Below are positions 9,415-19,466 of a DNA stretch of 52,602 bases, one piece after another. Position 1 is the stretch's first letter. Every line of letters begins with the position of its first letter. Origin of the DNA: a bacterium. Its GTDB lineage: Bacteria > Chloroflexota > Dormibacteria > Aeolococcales > Aeolococcaceae. The notes under the pieces were generated by a model. That model saw only the letters and a list, made by a program, of their open reading frames with translations, was not told where the DNA came from and made no database searches. The DNA lies in the NCBI GenBank assembly GCA_014874355.1, contig JACWAJ010000057.1, positions 1-52,602 on the forward strand, written 5' to 3'. The translations under genes and the position numbers were made by a program.

Positions 9415-10374
9415 TCAGGAGCTTCCCAATCCTGAGGTGATGGCGGAGGCGGCCGGTGCGCCTATGAGCAGCAGCAGTGGGATTAGCATGCCTGCAACAG
9501 GGAGGGTAACAAGGATCTTGGCGCGTGCGGCCCTCATCTTGGCCTCGGCCAGGCGCTGCTGATAGATTGTTTTGGAGAGGCGGGTGAAAGTATCCCGCTC
9601 GCCAAGGCCGACGTTGGCATTGGCTGCGGCGTCGGCGACCATGCTGAACACGGGCATGTCATAGGCTTCAGAAATGAGCCGGTACAGTTCCACTGTGTTG
9701 TGATGCGGCGTCTTGATGATCTGTCGGTAGGCTCGGCGGTCGACTATGTACTCAAGATCGTTAGTGTCGACACACCGCGACAGGATACGAACGGCGTCTT
9801 CAAGTTGAAGGCCGCGACTGTCCGTCATTATCGAAACCAGCATCATCATGTCGCCAAGCGCCTTGCTTGCGTTCTCCCGCCGCTTCTTCACCTTGCTTCT
9901 CAAGTCGGTAATGACAGCCAGAATCGTCAGTATTCCGACGCCAAAGGCGGCGACCGGGGGCAGGCCGAACAGCCATTCCCCGCTTCGTGCATGTACAAAG
10001 ACGTCGATGGCCAGACAACCGGCCGTGGTGACTCCCCCAAGCAGCACGGCCCTAGCCAGGAACCCCAGCGGACTTGCATTCTTCCCGGCTATCGCGAGGA
10101 AGCGAGCTAGGTCGAGCTCGTCCTGGAGCCGGCGGATCAAAGACGAACCTGAGGCGAGTTTTTCCAGCCGGCCACGCGGTGTGGCATAACCGCGGAGTGC
10201 GGCGAGACGCCGCCAAGCCCGGACGTCGTTGGGCGTGAAGGCGTCCATCCAAGCAAAGAGTCCGGCCCAGAAGGCTACTAACAGCACTACGGCTCCAGCA
10301 TATGGGAGGAGACTAGCCACCGATATGCTCCTGCTGCTCGGCGAGTTTGCGTAGATTCCATCTCGTCCAGCCAC
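9415..10374 (-). CDS. TadC-like / type II secretion F-family membrane protein
   Basis: C-terminal GLGERDTFTRLSKTIYQQRLAEAKMRAARAKILVTLPVAGMLIPLLLLIGAPA typical of TadC; position next to TadB and CpaF. Confidence 0.75.
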   Translation of the reverse strand: MAGRDGIYANSPSSRSISVASLLPYAGAVVLLVAFWAGLFAWMDAFTPNDVRAWRRLAALRGYATPRGRLEKLASGSSLIRRLQDELDLARFLAIAGKNASPLGFLARAVLLGGVTTAGCLAIDVFVHARSGEWLFGLPPVAAFGVGILTILAVITDLRSKVKKRRENASKALGDMMMLVSIMTDSRGLQLEDAVRILSRCVDTNDLEYIVDRRAYRQIIKTPHHNTVELYRLISEAYDMPVFSMVADAAANANVGLGERDTFTRLSKTIYQQRLAEAKMRAARAKILVTLPVAGMLIPLLLLIGAPAASAITSGLGSS

Positions 10375-11206
10375 GTGTCTTGACGATTAAGCCGAGCAAC
10401 CAAACGAGGACGCTAAAAATGCCAATTACGCTGAGCAGAACGATGTTGCCCGTCCAGGTCTGGTAGTAGGTGCGGAAGGTGTCGACGCGCAAAATCATGA
10501 CAAGCATGAATACCATCAGCCCCGACATGGCCATGGTCACGGCGCGTTGTTGGGTCAATGTGACCATGGACTCTTCCTCTACCTCCAACTGGGCGACTCC
10601 GATAGGCAGAAGAATGGTGTCGATCGATTCGATGAGTGCGTCGAGGCTGCGACTGCGTGCCCAAATCAACACTCCGCAAGCATATTCGACCACGGGTGAT
10701 CGCGACCGCTGACCAGCCTCTACGATGTTGGCTACGATCGATCCGCCTTGTGCCAGGGGCGCCAGGACATGCTTGAGATCCTTGCCAGGATTGCGACCGA
10801 TTTCCTGGAGTGCAGTGTCGAGAGATTGATTGCTGACCGCCATGCGGTCGCGAAGATCGCGTAGTCGTTCCAGAAAAGCCCGCTCCATTTTGATCCGGCG
10901 CGACGCCGAGCGTCCGGCGAGCAGGAAGCCCGAGGCCAACCAACCAATGAAAGGTCCGGCTATGTAGAGCAGGGCAATGTTGGACGAGAAGGCCAGGAGT
11001 TCACATGCGACACAGCAGCCTATACGAAAGGCAAGCCAGTACTTCCAGGGCCAACCAAGTCCTGCGGCGATGTCCTTCTGTGCTTCCAATCCGGGGAAGT
11101 TGCGTTCGCGAGACGGGATGCTGGTTCGCAACCTGCCCCAGTCGACCAAACACGCAGCAACACCGAGACCGCCGAGCAGCATGACGATGAATAGGACGAG
11201 GATCAT
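10313..11206 (-). CDS. TadB-like / type II secretion F-family membrane protein
   Basis: ATGA-coupled to cpaF; membrane topology and RLRDLRDRMAVSNQSLDTALQEIGRNPGKDLKHVLAPLAQGG. Confidence 0.7.
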   Translation of the reverse strand: MILVLFIVMLLGGLGVAACLVDWGRLRTSIPSRERNFPGLEAQKDIAAGLGWPWKYWLAFRIGCCVACELLAFSSNIALLYIAGPFIGWLASGFLLAGRSASRRIKMERAFLERLRDLRDRMAVSNQSLDTALQEIGRNPGKDLKHVLAPLAQGGSIVANIVEAGQRSRSPVVEYACGVLIWARSRSLDALIESIDTILLPIGVAQLEVEEESMVTLTQQRAVTMAMSGLMVFMLVMILRVDTFRTYYQTWTGNIVLLSVIGIFSVLVWLLGLIVKTRGWTRWNLRKLAEQQEHIGG

Positions 11207-12600
11207 GGAAGCGGAATCTCGTCGCTCCAGAGGAATGGGCGAATCCGCGGAGCCAGCCTCTGGAGGTTGCCCACCAACTCGGTCATCCTTTCCCAGCCTC
11301 CGGAATCGGTCTGCCGGTAGACCCACTTGTGATTGCCGCCCCGTTCGACGGCGAGGATCCCTGTGAGGCGCCGCTTGCCTTCTTGATTGGCCAGGTGGAT
11401 GACGACGTGAATCGCCTGTTCGACGACACGCTTGGCCATCTTCTCGTTGCCGGAGAACCGGCGGTTCTCCATGACGTATTGCATGGCCTGGTCGACGGCG
11501 AGTTCGGCATCCTCAGCGTGAATAGTAGTCATCGAACCATCATGGCCTGTCATCAGCGCCTTACAGACGGCCGCCATCTCTTCCCCGCGAGACTCTCCCA
11601 GGATAATGCGGTCCGGCTGGAAGCGCAGAGCGTGCCGAACCAACTCGAACATGGATAGATGTTGGGCATCGGCATCAGAGCGGATGGACGGGATCGTAGA
11701 TATTGCCGAGGTGAGCGAGTGCCACGGCGTTCCATCACCACGATCTTGGTCCAGGTGGAGTTCGGCGCCATCCTCGACGACAACGAGGTGGTCGGACTCG
11801 CTGACCATGCCGGCGAGCACGCGCAGCAGGGTCGTCTTGCCGGTGGATGTCCCTCCGGCGACCATGATGTTGGCCCGGCCTCGTACCAAGGCTTCGATGA
11901 ACTTGGCTGTGGCATCGGGCATCACATGGCTGGACACGTAGTCGTCGAGCGTGCGGACCTTGAACCGAGCCGGCACGCGGATTGCGGCCTTGAGCCCGGC
12001 TTGACCCGAAACAGCAGGCTTCTTGGCGATGCACACGCGAATCACCGCGCCGACGTTGGCTTCGGCAATGGGCATGGCATCGGTGACCGACTGGTCGCCG
12101 GTGACGCCACGCAGGCGAATCACCTTGCGAAAGAACTCGATGCACTCATCGTCATTGTGGTACGGGCTGTTGCCGACCAGCGACAGCTTGCGGCCGACGG
12201 TCGACACGAGCCAGTGGTCGTATCCGAGGCATGTGATGTTCTCGAGATCGGCGCCGTAGATGAGCAGTGAAAGCGGGTATAGGTGCGACGCGAGAATCAC
12301 GGCATTGCGTTTGGCAATCTCGCGATATTGTGCGTTGACGGCAAGTTCGGACACCACGGCCAGCGGCAAGCCCGAGGTTTGCGGCGATTCGATGGCGCGG
12401 GTAATGACCCGGTTGACGTCGTCAAAGAGACGTTCTTCGTGTGCTACCGAGGCCGGTTCTCCGCCGCGCATCTGGGCGACCTTGTCGGCGAGAATCTGCG
12501 CGACATCATGCTCCTCGGCCGGAATCGACGGCCAGGGGCTTACCGGGACGTTACTGGGATCGGAGGCGGCGGGGCGCGTGGGGACGGTGGTGGCGCTCAC
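11203..12600 (-). CDS. cpaF: CpaF/TadA-family secretion ATPase
   Basis: GRANIMVAGGTSTGKTTLLRVLAG Walker A; DRIILGESRGEEMAAVCKALMTGHDGSMTTIHAEDA. Confidence 0.92.
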   Translation of the reverse strand: MSATTVPTRPAASDPSNVPVSPWPSIPAEEHDVAQILADKVAQMRGGEPASVAHEERLFDDVNRVITRAIESPQTSGLPLAVVSELAVNAQYREIAKRNAVILASHLYPLSLLIYGADLENITCLGYDHWLVSTVGRKLSLVGNSPYHNDDECIEFFRKVIRLRGVTGDQSVTDAMPIAEANVGAVIRVCIAKKPAVSGQAGLKAAIRVPARFKVRTLDDYVSSHVMPDATAKFIEALVRGRANIMVAGGTSTGKTTLLRVLAGMVSESDHLVVVEDGAELHLDQDRGDGTPWHSLTSAISTIPSIRSDADAQHLSMFELVRHALRFQPDRIILGESRGEEMAAVCKALMTGHDGSMTTIHAEDAELAVDQAMQYVMENRRFSGNEKMAKRVVEQAIHVVIHLANQEGKRRLTGILAVERGGNHKWVYRQTDSGGWERMTELVGNLQRLAPRIRPFLWSDEIPLP

Positions 12601-13313
12601 AGGTTCAGATCCTTACCAATGCCGGGCAATGTCATGGGAACGCCGCTGTCCCCCATTCGCGTGGCCTTGCGCTCGTCCCAAAGCCAGATGTCGCGGACCG
12701 GAAGGTCCGGGAGTTCACGCTCAATGCTCTCGATGATTTCCTTCTTCATCGCCCGACTGCGCTGGTGGCAGATGATGATCTCGCCATGGGGTGGACGCGC
12801 CACACGCAACACATTGATGCTGCGCGAGATCAGCGATGGGTCATCACGGATGACCACGAAAGCCCGGTGAAAGACTGCGCAAATTGCCTCGGCTCCGGCA
12901 CGCGGCGAGCGCAAGCCCGGATGAGACAGCGGGTGACCAAGATCGGCAATCGTGATCTCGAATTCGTGGTCGCTTAGGCCTTCGAAGGCGGGCTGCAGTT
13001 TGCGAAGGCTGTCCGAGATCTCGTACCCGTAGCTGCTCTGCAAGCCTGGAACTACCGACAGGTTGGGTCGTTGGGGGACGACCAGGGCCTGGTCCGCCAA
13101 CTCGTCAGGCATTGCCGGTCGATCTCCGAAGCAGTTGCCGATGCTGCGATCATCGTTCTTCAGATAGAGGGTGTCGGCGATCGTGCCACCCTCCATGTCA
13201 CAGTCCACCAGCATGACGCGGCGTGTCTCCGCCAGCGTCCATGCCAGCGACGTCGCCCAGTAGGACGACGTCTGACCGGCCCGAGTCGTGTAGACGGCGA
13301 TTAAGGTGCCCAT
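12597..13313 (-). CDS. CpaE/TadZ-like MinD-fold protein with degenerate P-loop
   Basis: MGTLIAVYTTRAGQTSSYWATSLAWTLAETRRVMLVDCDMEGGTIADTLYL has MinD layout without KGGxGKT lysines. Confidence 0.7.
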   Translation of the reverse strand: MGTLIAVYTTRAGQTSSYWATSLAWTLAETRRVMLVDCDMEGGTIADTLYLKNDDRSIGNCFGDRPAMPDELADQALVVPQRPNLSVVPGLQSSYGYEISDSLRKLQPAFEGLSDHEFEITIADLGHPLSHPGLRSPRAGAEAICAVFHRAFVVIRDDPSLISRSINVLRVARPPHGEIIICHQRSRAMKKEIIESIERELPDLPVRDIWLWDERKATRMGDSGVPMTLPGIGKDLNL

Positions 13314-13315
13314 GA

Positions 13316-14026
13316 CTACGGGGTCGACGTGCTGGTGGGCACGGGCTGCGCTGAAGGTGAGCCGGACCCCTGCTGCGTGGTTGAATCCGAGCCGAGGAAG
13401 GCGGCCAGGCTGGAGATGTCGGTGTACTGAAGTACTGGAACAGGACCCGCAATCGTCTTGACCACGAAGACCTGCAGTTTCGAGGTGGTGTTGGGGGGAA
13501 TGTGCATCCATCCGGAGCTAAGCAGCACGGGCACCAGAACGGTCAAGGATCCCGGCGCCACCGATTGCACCCGAATGGCGTGGGCCGCTCGCTGTGGTGG
13601 GATGAGAGCTGGGCATGAAGCATCGGGGGTCGTGCCCGAAGCGCAACCCATCCAAAGGTAGACGTCGATCAGATCGCCAGGTGCCACCGCCGGGGTGCCG
13701 GAGATTGTGAGGGTGAGGGGGACGTTCTGATTGAGCGGGATGAGGTCGTCGTCACGCACGATGTCGCCTTTCTTCAGGCTGTCCGCAAACTGGAGCGAGC
13801 CGTCGGGAGACTTGCTTGTGAAAGTGAAGTCACTCTGGGCGCCTCTGAGTTGGGTCTCCTCGACCACGGGCTTGTCAAACGCCGCCCCGGCGTTGACGTT
13901 GTCCTTGACCCTCCATACGTGGAAGGTTTGCGAAGCGTTTTTGCTGGCCACCAAGAGGAGGCCGATCAGTGCGGCGACGATGACGATGCTGAAAAAACTA
14001 ATGGCGATCACACGGCGCCTGTCCAT
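13316..14026 (-). CDS. CpaB/RcpC-like (SAF-domain type) pilus assembly protein
   Basis: N-terminal TM, NVNAGAAFDKPVVEETQL...KKGDIVRDDDLIPL, then VAPGDLIDVYLWM; adjacent to the cpaE-like gene. Confidence 0.65.
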   Translation of the reverse strand: MDRRRVIAISFFSIVIVAALIGLLLVASKNASQTFHVWRVKDNVNAGAAFDKPVVEETQLRGAQSDFTFTSKSPDGSLQFADSLKKGDIVRDDDLIPLNQNVPLTLTISGTPAVAPGDLIDVYLWMGCASGTTPDASCPALIPPQRAAHAIRVQSVAPGSLTVLVPVLLSSGWMHIPPNTTSKLQVFVVKTIAGPVPVLQYTDISSLAAFLGSDSTTQQGSGSPSAQPVPTSTSTP

Positions 14027-14184
14027 TATGCCTCCTCCGCTAGTCCAACATGCCCTGCGGGCAACGATTCTTGAAATGCCACAACAGCTTCCTTTACGAC
14101 AACTTTCAATGGTGTTGGTCGTTCAAACCGGTGATTTCGAGGGGATCATACCAAGAGTGCCAAGCGCATCCAGGGCGCATTCGA

Positions 14185-14934
14185 TCAGCCTTGCAGCAGG
14201 CCGAGCGGCTGCTGACGCTGGGGGAGTGCAGCGACGGGGACATCTTGCCCGTAGGGTGGGTGCCAGTAGAGGGCCACTACTTCAACTCGGGAAATCGAAG
14301 CCGGGCGACGGAGATGTGCTTCGAGGGTGCGGTGAAGTGCCCGGCGTTGCCGGAAGGGACGGCGCAGCCGTACGCCAACACCGCCGAGAGACGAGGCCAG
14401 GCGAATCGCCACCTGTCCGGGATCCGGGCCGATGGCAAACGCCGATAGCGAGACAAGGAACTGCAGGTTGGGCATGGATCGCAGCGTCAACCCGAGGCCG
14501 GCCATGGTCTGCGAATCGATGTTGGCCAGTGCGTTGTAGGCTCCTCGGAGCGGATCGGTTCGCTGCCAGCCGAATGTCTGGCTCTCGAGAGCCAGGTTGC
14601 GCTCGGTCGGGATCATATTGACGAGTGCCACATCTTCGGCGACATCAATCATCTGCGAGATGACCCAGCCGGGCTCAACCGTGCCACCACAATGATCGGC
14701 GATGGTCGAGGCCGCGATGTCTTCGACATAGGCTTGTTGACAGTGAACGCCGAGCATCACGCGCTCACCGCGCAGCCCCAGCAGATAGAGGCCCAGCGCA
14801 CGTCCCGACGTCAACTGCCACAGGTCAGCGACAAGGCGCTCGGCGTCGGCCGGTGTAGGTATCGGGTAGGCTTCGACAAGATGCATCTGGCTCAGGTTAA
14901 CCTTATCTGGCAACGAAGGACATTTGACGGACAA
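14185..14934 (-). CDS. Uncharacterised protein; may correspond to the N-terminal domain of conjugative HerA/TraG-like ATPases
   Basis: C-terminal SRVEVVALYWHPPYG resembles the (E)xxxLxHxP segment preceding the ATPase domain in such proteins; no P-loop here. Start may be 14886. Confidence 0.4.
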   Translation of the reverse strand: MSVKCPSLPDKVNLSQMHLVEAYPIPTPADAERLVADLWQLTSGRALGLYLLGLRGERVMLGVHCQQAYVEDIAASTIADHCGGTVEPGWVISQMIDVAEDVALVNMIPTERNLALESQTFGWQRTDPLRGAYNALANIDSQTMAGLGLTLRSMPNLQFLVSLSAFAIGPDPGQVAIRLASSLGGVGVRLRRPFRQRRALHRTLEAHLRRPASISRVEVVALYWHPPYGQDVPVAALPQRQQPLGLLQG

Positions 14935-15517
14935 TCTTGTGAAATCTGTGAACTCTTCCAGACACTTTCACGGTGGCCACAGGCTTAGAGTTTCACGCAT
15001 ACGTGTGCGGCTGTGGTTACGCATCGCCGTTTTGAGTATCGCCGGCCTCTTCCTGGCCGGTTTCATGGTTGTCTATGTCGGGATGCCGCTCTGGGCCCGT
15101 CACGAGTTGCTGCCGGCCGGCTCCCCGGCACCGTCAGTCCGTCTCTCCGACACCGGCGGTAAGACTGTAGACGTTTTCGCGGTGGCCGATGGTCGCCCTG
15201 TGCTCATCAACTTCTTCGACACGGAGTGTCCCGAGTGCCGTACCGAGGTGCCAACCCTTTGCCGGGTGGTCCGCGACCATCCTGAGATCTACATCGTGGG
15301 TGTGGAGTCCGCCGGTCATGGGGCGGTGGCCGTCAACTCGTTCCGGCGGGCCAACGGTCAAGGCTGTCTGGGCATCCCGCTACTCCTCGACCCCGGCCAT
15401 CGGGTGACGGATGCGTACCAAGTAGCCGGTACACCGACTGCCTATCTGGTCAAGAACGGGCGTATCAGCGCCTCAGCGGTTGGTGCCGATGAGATCGGCG
15501 CGCTGGTGGGAAAGTGA
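14924..15517 (+). CDS. Membrane-anchored TlpA/thioredoxin-like protein
   Basis: N-terminal TM; VLINFFDTECPECRTEVPTL CxxC motif; VAGTPTAYLV cis-Pro region. Confidence 0.8.
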   Translation: MTDNLVKSVNSSRHFHGGHRLRVSRIRVRLWLRIAVLSIAGLFLAGFMVVYVGMPLWARHELLPAGSPAPSVRLSDTGGKTVDVFAVADGRPVLINFFDTECPECRTEVPTLCRVVRDHPEIYIVGVESAGHGAVAVNSFRRANGQGCLGIPLLLDPGHRVTDAYQVAGTPTAYLVKNGRISASAVGADEIGALVGK

Positions 15518-15548
15518 GCGCGCCGTCAACGGGTGCCCGGCGAGCGGT

Positions 15549-16658
15549 CTAGTCGAGATATGCCTCAAGCTTGCTGCGTCGCGACGGATGACGCATCTTG
15601 CGCAGCGCCTTGGCTTCGATCTGGCGGATGCGCTCACGGGTGACGCCGAAACGCCGGCCGACCTCTTCGAGGGTGCGGGGATGCCCGTCTATCAGGCCGA
15701 AACGCAACTGAACGACGCGTCGCTCACGGGGTGTGAGCGTGTCCAGGACGTCTTCGACCTCGTTCGAGAGCATCGACAGCGATGCGGCCTCGACCGGTGC
15801 CACAGCACCCTTGTCCTCGATGAGGTCGCCCAGGTTGGAATCGCCTTCGTCACCGACGGGCGTCTCCAGTGAGACCGGATCGCGCGACACCTTGCGGATC
15901 TCGCGTACGCGCTCGGGCGTTAGACCGAGTTCCTCGGCAATCTCCTCGTCGTCGGGTTCGCGACCAAGTTCTTGGAGCAGGCGACGCGACACGCGCACCA
16001 GCTTGTTGACCATTTCGACCATGTGGACAGGTATGCGAATGGTGCGGGCCTGATCGGCAATGGCACGGGTGATGGCCTGGCGAATCCACCACGTTGCATA
16101 CGTCGAGAACTTATAGCCGCGGTGGTAATCGAACTTGTCCACGGCGCGCATGAGGCCCAGATTGCCCTCCTGGATCAGATCCAAGAAGGGCATGCCGCGA
16201 CCAAAGTACTTCTTGGCGATGCTGACGACAAGCCGCAGGTTGGCCTCGGCGAGGAGGTTCTTGGCCTCGTCATCACCGGCCTCGATGCGCATGGCGTACT
16301 CGACTTCCTGGTCCTTGTTGAGCAGGGCGACTTCGCCGATCTCCCTCAGGTACATGCGTACCGGGTCGTCGAGCGACGCGCCGGCGTCGACCAGCGCGAG
16401 CTTCTCGTCATCGAGTTCGTCGGCGGCATCTAGAGTTCCTTCCGCATCGCCGACGGTGATGCCCATGTCTCGGAAGAGTTGGAAGAGACGCTCGAACTGG
16501 TCGGGGTCGGCATCGATATCCGGAAACCCGCCGAGAATGTCGTCAGGGGAGAGTTCCCCGTGATCCTTACCCTTGACGATAAGTTGCTCTGCGATTTGGA
16601 TCAACGGATCGCTCGCGGCTGCTGTCGCCAGTGCCGCCTGCTTGTTTCCCGACGCCAT
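15549..16658 (-). CDS. rpoD: RNA polymerase primary sigma factor
   Basis: [57 protein letters not shown] and [25 protein letters not shown]. Confidence 0.97.
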   Translation of the reverse strand: MASGNKQAALATAAASDPLIQIAEQLIVKGKDHGELSPDDILGGFPDIDADPDQFERLFQLFRDMGITVGDAEGTLDAADELDDEKLALVDAGASLDDPVRMYLREIGEVALLNKDQEVEYAMRIEAGDDEAKNLLAEANLRLVVSIAKKYFGRGMPFLDLIQEGNLGLMRAVDKFDYHRGYKFSTYATWWIRQAITRAIADQARTIRIPVHMVEMVNKLVRVSRRLLQELGREPDDEEIAEELGLTPERVREIRKVSRDPVSLETPVGDEGDSNLGDLIEDKGAVAPVEAASLSMLSNEVEDVLDTLTPRERRVVQLRFGLIDGHPRTLEEVGRRFGVTRERIRQIEAKALRKMRHPSRRSKLEAYLD

Positions 16659-16781
16659 CAAGGTTTCCTCGCGCGCTTTTAGATGAGGCGGGCCACATCC
16701 CCACACCCCTGGGATTCTGGCAGCTTCCGTCACAACCAGGTATGAACCACTCGCCATGGCGTCGGCGATACTTGTCGCGTC

Positions 16782-17537
16782 ATGCCTTGGTTCATGCGCC
16801 ACAAGAGGCGCGCCGTTGCGGCTCGGAGTTCGTTTGCCGAGGGTGTCCTGGCGATTCCCGCTGGAACCACATGCCTGGCAGTGGGTTGCTCCAGCGCGGA
16901 TGTCACGGCTTGCCACTATGTGGATGGCCGTGGGCGCCGCTGCGAGACGTACTGGTGCCCGGAGCATGTCCGCAGTGTCGCGTCGCAACCGTACTGTCCC
17001 AGGCATGCGGGCATCGTCATGGCGCTCAACCTCTCGGCCCGAAAGGGCCACCGTCCCGACATCGACAACCGTGCACCATCGCTGGCCAACTGGATCGGGA
17101 ACGATATGGACTTGGGACTGCGCAAGATTCTTCGCGAGGTCCTGGACCGGCACGATGCCGAAACCATAGTCGTCGAGCCGATCTGCTATGTATTCCGGGC
17201 CGGCAACAGGGAGCATGCCTGGGAACGGACATGGACACTTGCCAACCATGCGGGCATTACGCTCAGGATCTCCATCGGCGTTGTTGAATCAGCCGATGCG
17301 GTGGTGCGCGTTCGAGTAGGGGAGCGAACCCTCGAGGAGGTGGTTCCTCCCTGGGTGGAGCATCATCGCAGGCGCGAGGGTCTCGATCCGCATACGGATC
17401 TGCAGGAGCGTCGCGAGTTCTACATTCACCTGTTCGATGTCATTGGCGAGGCGGTGGGGCAACAGCGTTGCCGCCGTCTAGGGCTTGACGGCGGGCCAAC
17501 CGACATCTATCCGGACATCCCATCCGCGTCTGACTGA
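16782..17537 (+). CDS. Hypothetical protein with Cys/His cluster
   Basis: [47 protein letters not shown]. Confidence 0.55.
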   Translation: MPWFMRHKRRAVAARSSFAEGVLAIPAGTTCLAVGCSSADVTACHYVDGRGRRCETYWCPEHVRSVASQPYCPRHAGIVMALNLSARKGHRPDIDNRAPSLANWIGNDMDLGLRKILREVLDRHDAETIVVEPICYVFRAGNREHAWERTWTLANHAGITLRISIGVVESADAVVRVRVGERTLEEVVPPWVEHHRRREGLDPHTDLQERREFYIHLFDVIGEAVGQQRCRRLGLDGGPTDIYPDIPSASD

Positions 17538-17548
17538 TGCCCGGGCTT

Positions 17549-18997
17549 TTACCCTTGGGCTAGCCGCCGGTGTGCGGCCCGCAAGCGAGCCGTCGTGGCC
17601 TTAGCGCCGATGAAGGCCATGGCGGCGAATACGGGCAGGCCTTGGGGCTTGCCCAGGATGGCGATGTAGAGGACGCGAAAGCCGTCACGCGCCTTGACAC
17701 CGGTCGCTCCCAGCAAATCGTCGAGTTCGAGCCGGAGCTGGTCGAGATTGTCCAGACCGCCGGCTTCAACCCGTAGCACGCACGCGTCAAGGAGCATGGC
17801 CGCAGTTGCCGTGTCCACCTTCTTGGGGGGGAAGGCCACATCGGGATCGTCTTCGATCTCGCCGAAGAGCGGTGCGGCCAACTTTGTGGCGTCGCGCAGT
17901 GTCACCATCCGTTCTTGGAGCAAAGGAACCAGTTGACGCCGGATCTCCTGGCTCGTGCCTGGCAGGTGGAATTCGAGGAGTTCGATGAGCCGGGAGGTAT
18001 CGCAGCGGCGAATGTGGAGACCGTTGATGGCGTCAAGTCGCTTCGGGTCGAAGATTGCCGGGGCGGGATGAACCCTATCCAGGGAGAACCTGGCTACCAG
18101 CTCCTCGGGTGTGAAGAACTCTTCCTCTGTCCCCGACGACCACCCCAGCAGGGCCATCGCATTGACTATGGCCTCGGGTAGGTAGCCCATTTCGCCGTAT
18201 TCCAGGATGGCAGGTGCGCCGCGGCGTTTCGACAGCTTGAGTTTGTCAGGCCCCAGGACGACTGGAACATGGGCGAATCGTGGCGGCTCCCAGCCCAGCG
18301 CCGCATAGAGCGCGAGGTGCTTTGGCGTTGAGGGAATCCACTCTTCGGCGCGGATCACGTGGGTGATTTGCATGAGGTGGTCATCGACGACGACGGCAAG
18401 GTGGTAGGTGGGGTATCCGTCCGATTTGAGCAGTACGGAGTCGTCGATGTCGGCGTAATCGAAGCTGACCTCGCCGCGGATGGCATCGCTCCAGATGCAA
18501 CGGCCTTCGGGCATGCGCTGGCGCAGTACGGCGGGCATGCCGGCCTCACGCTGTGCAATGACCTCATCTTGGATGTGGAGGCAGTGCCGGTCGTAGCGGG
18601 TCGGGAGTTTGGCGGCCCTTTGGGCGTCGCGCATGCCGGCGAGGCGTTCAGGCGTACATGTGCACCAATACGCGGCGCCGCTTTTCGCAAGTCGTGCGGC
18701 ATGCTCTTGGTAGTGTTCGAGACGCGAGGATTGGACGTAGGGGCCGTATGGCCCGCCGACGTCGGGTCCCTCATCCCAATTGAGCCCCAGCCAGGTGAGC
18801 GATTCGACTATCTGGGCTTCACTGCCGGGAATGAAGCGTTCCTGATCGGTGTCTTCGATACGGAGCACGAACTGACCACCCGTGGATCGCGCCAGCAGCC
18901 AGGCGAAGAGAGCGGTTCGGACCGAGCCCACGTGCAGAGCACCTGTGGGAGAGGGCGCGAAGCGCACACGTACGGCATCTGGAGCTTGAGGCATCAC
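17549..18997 (-). CDS. gltX: Glutamyl-tRNA synthetase
   Basis: RFAPSPTGALHVGSVRTALF and KLSKRRGA signatures. Confidence 0.96.
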   Translation of the reverse strand: MMPQAPDAVRVRFAPSPTGALHVGSVRTALFAWLLARSTGGQFVLRIEDTDQERFIPGSEAQIVESLTWLGLNWDEGPDVGGPYGPYVQSSRLEHYQEHAARLAKSGAAYWCTCTPERLAGMRDAQRAAKLPTRYDRHCLHIQDEVIAQREAGMPAVLRQRMPEGRCIWSDAIRGEVSFDYADIDDSVLLKSDGYPTYHLAVVVDDHLMQITHVIRAEEWIPSTPKHLALYAALGWEPPRFAHVPVVLGPDKLKLSKRRGAPAILEYGEMGYLPEAIVNAMALLGWSSGTEEEFFTPEELVARFSLDRVHPAPAIFDPKRLDAINGLHIRRCDTSRLIELLEFHLPGTSQEIRRQLVPLLQERMVTLRDATKLAAPLFGEIEDDPDVAFPPKKVDTATAAMLLDACVLRVEAGGLDNLDQLRLELDDLLGATGVKARDGFRVLYIAILGKPQGLPVFAAMAFIGAKATTARLRAAHRRLAQG

Positions 18998-19004
18998 GTC
19001 GGCT

Positions 19005-19220
19005 TCAACGCGGCGCGAGCCCGATCAGCGCTACGAGGGTCCAGATAAACAGGGTGCCGATGACGATCGGAACGTCGAAGTGGCGCATTTCCACGCGCAT
19101 CACCTTGACCGATCCCTTGGCAACGTACTCGGGCGCTACGGGAGATTGGAGATCCCTCTCCTCGCCTACGAGTTTGGTGGCGCACATCGCTACAACGATA
19201 ACAATGCCGCCGGCGGCCAC
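19005..19220 (-). CDS. Small membrane protein
   Basis: Two hydrophobic segments; directly upstream of gltX. Confidence 0.4.
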   Translation of the reverse strand: MAAGGIVIVVAMCATKLVGEERDLQSPVAPEYVAKGSVKVMRVEMRHFDVPIVIGTLFIWTLVALIGLAPR

Positions 19221-19290
19221 GGTGCTTGTCTCCGCCGGGCATCTGCGGACCGCGCTTCAAGGCACGTCGATTACGATGCTGTCTCGCCAG

Positions 19291-19362
19291 GCCCGCATCG
19301 TCTAGCGGTTAGGACACCAGCCCTTCAAGCTGGTAACCGGGGTTCGATTCCCCGTGCGGGTA
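19291..19362 (+). tRNA. tRNA-Glu (TTC)
   Basis: Cloverleaf by hand: GCCCGCA acceptor, CCAGC CCTTCAA GCTGG anticodon arm, GGGG TTCGATT CCCC T arm, discriminator A. Confidence 0.95.
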
Positions 19363-19466
19363 CGTCGGCCAATGGGCAGACTCATCCCAATCCTTTCTAT
19401 AGACCAATCCCTTTCCGGCCTCGAAATGAGACAGGTCGACGGGACCCCAATCACTACGTCACGGGA

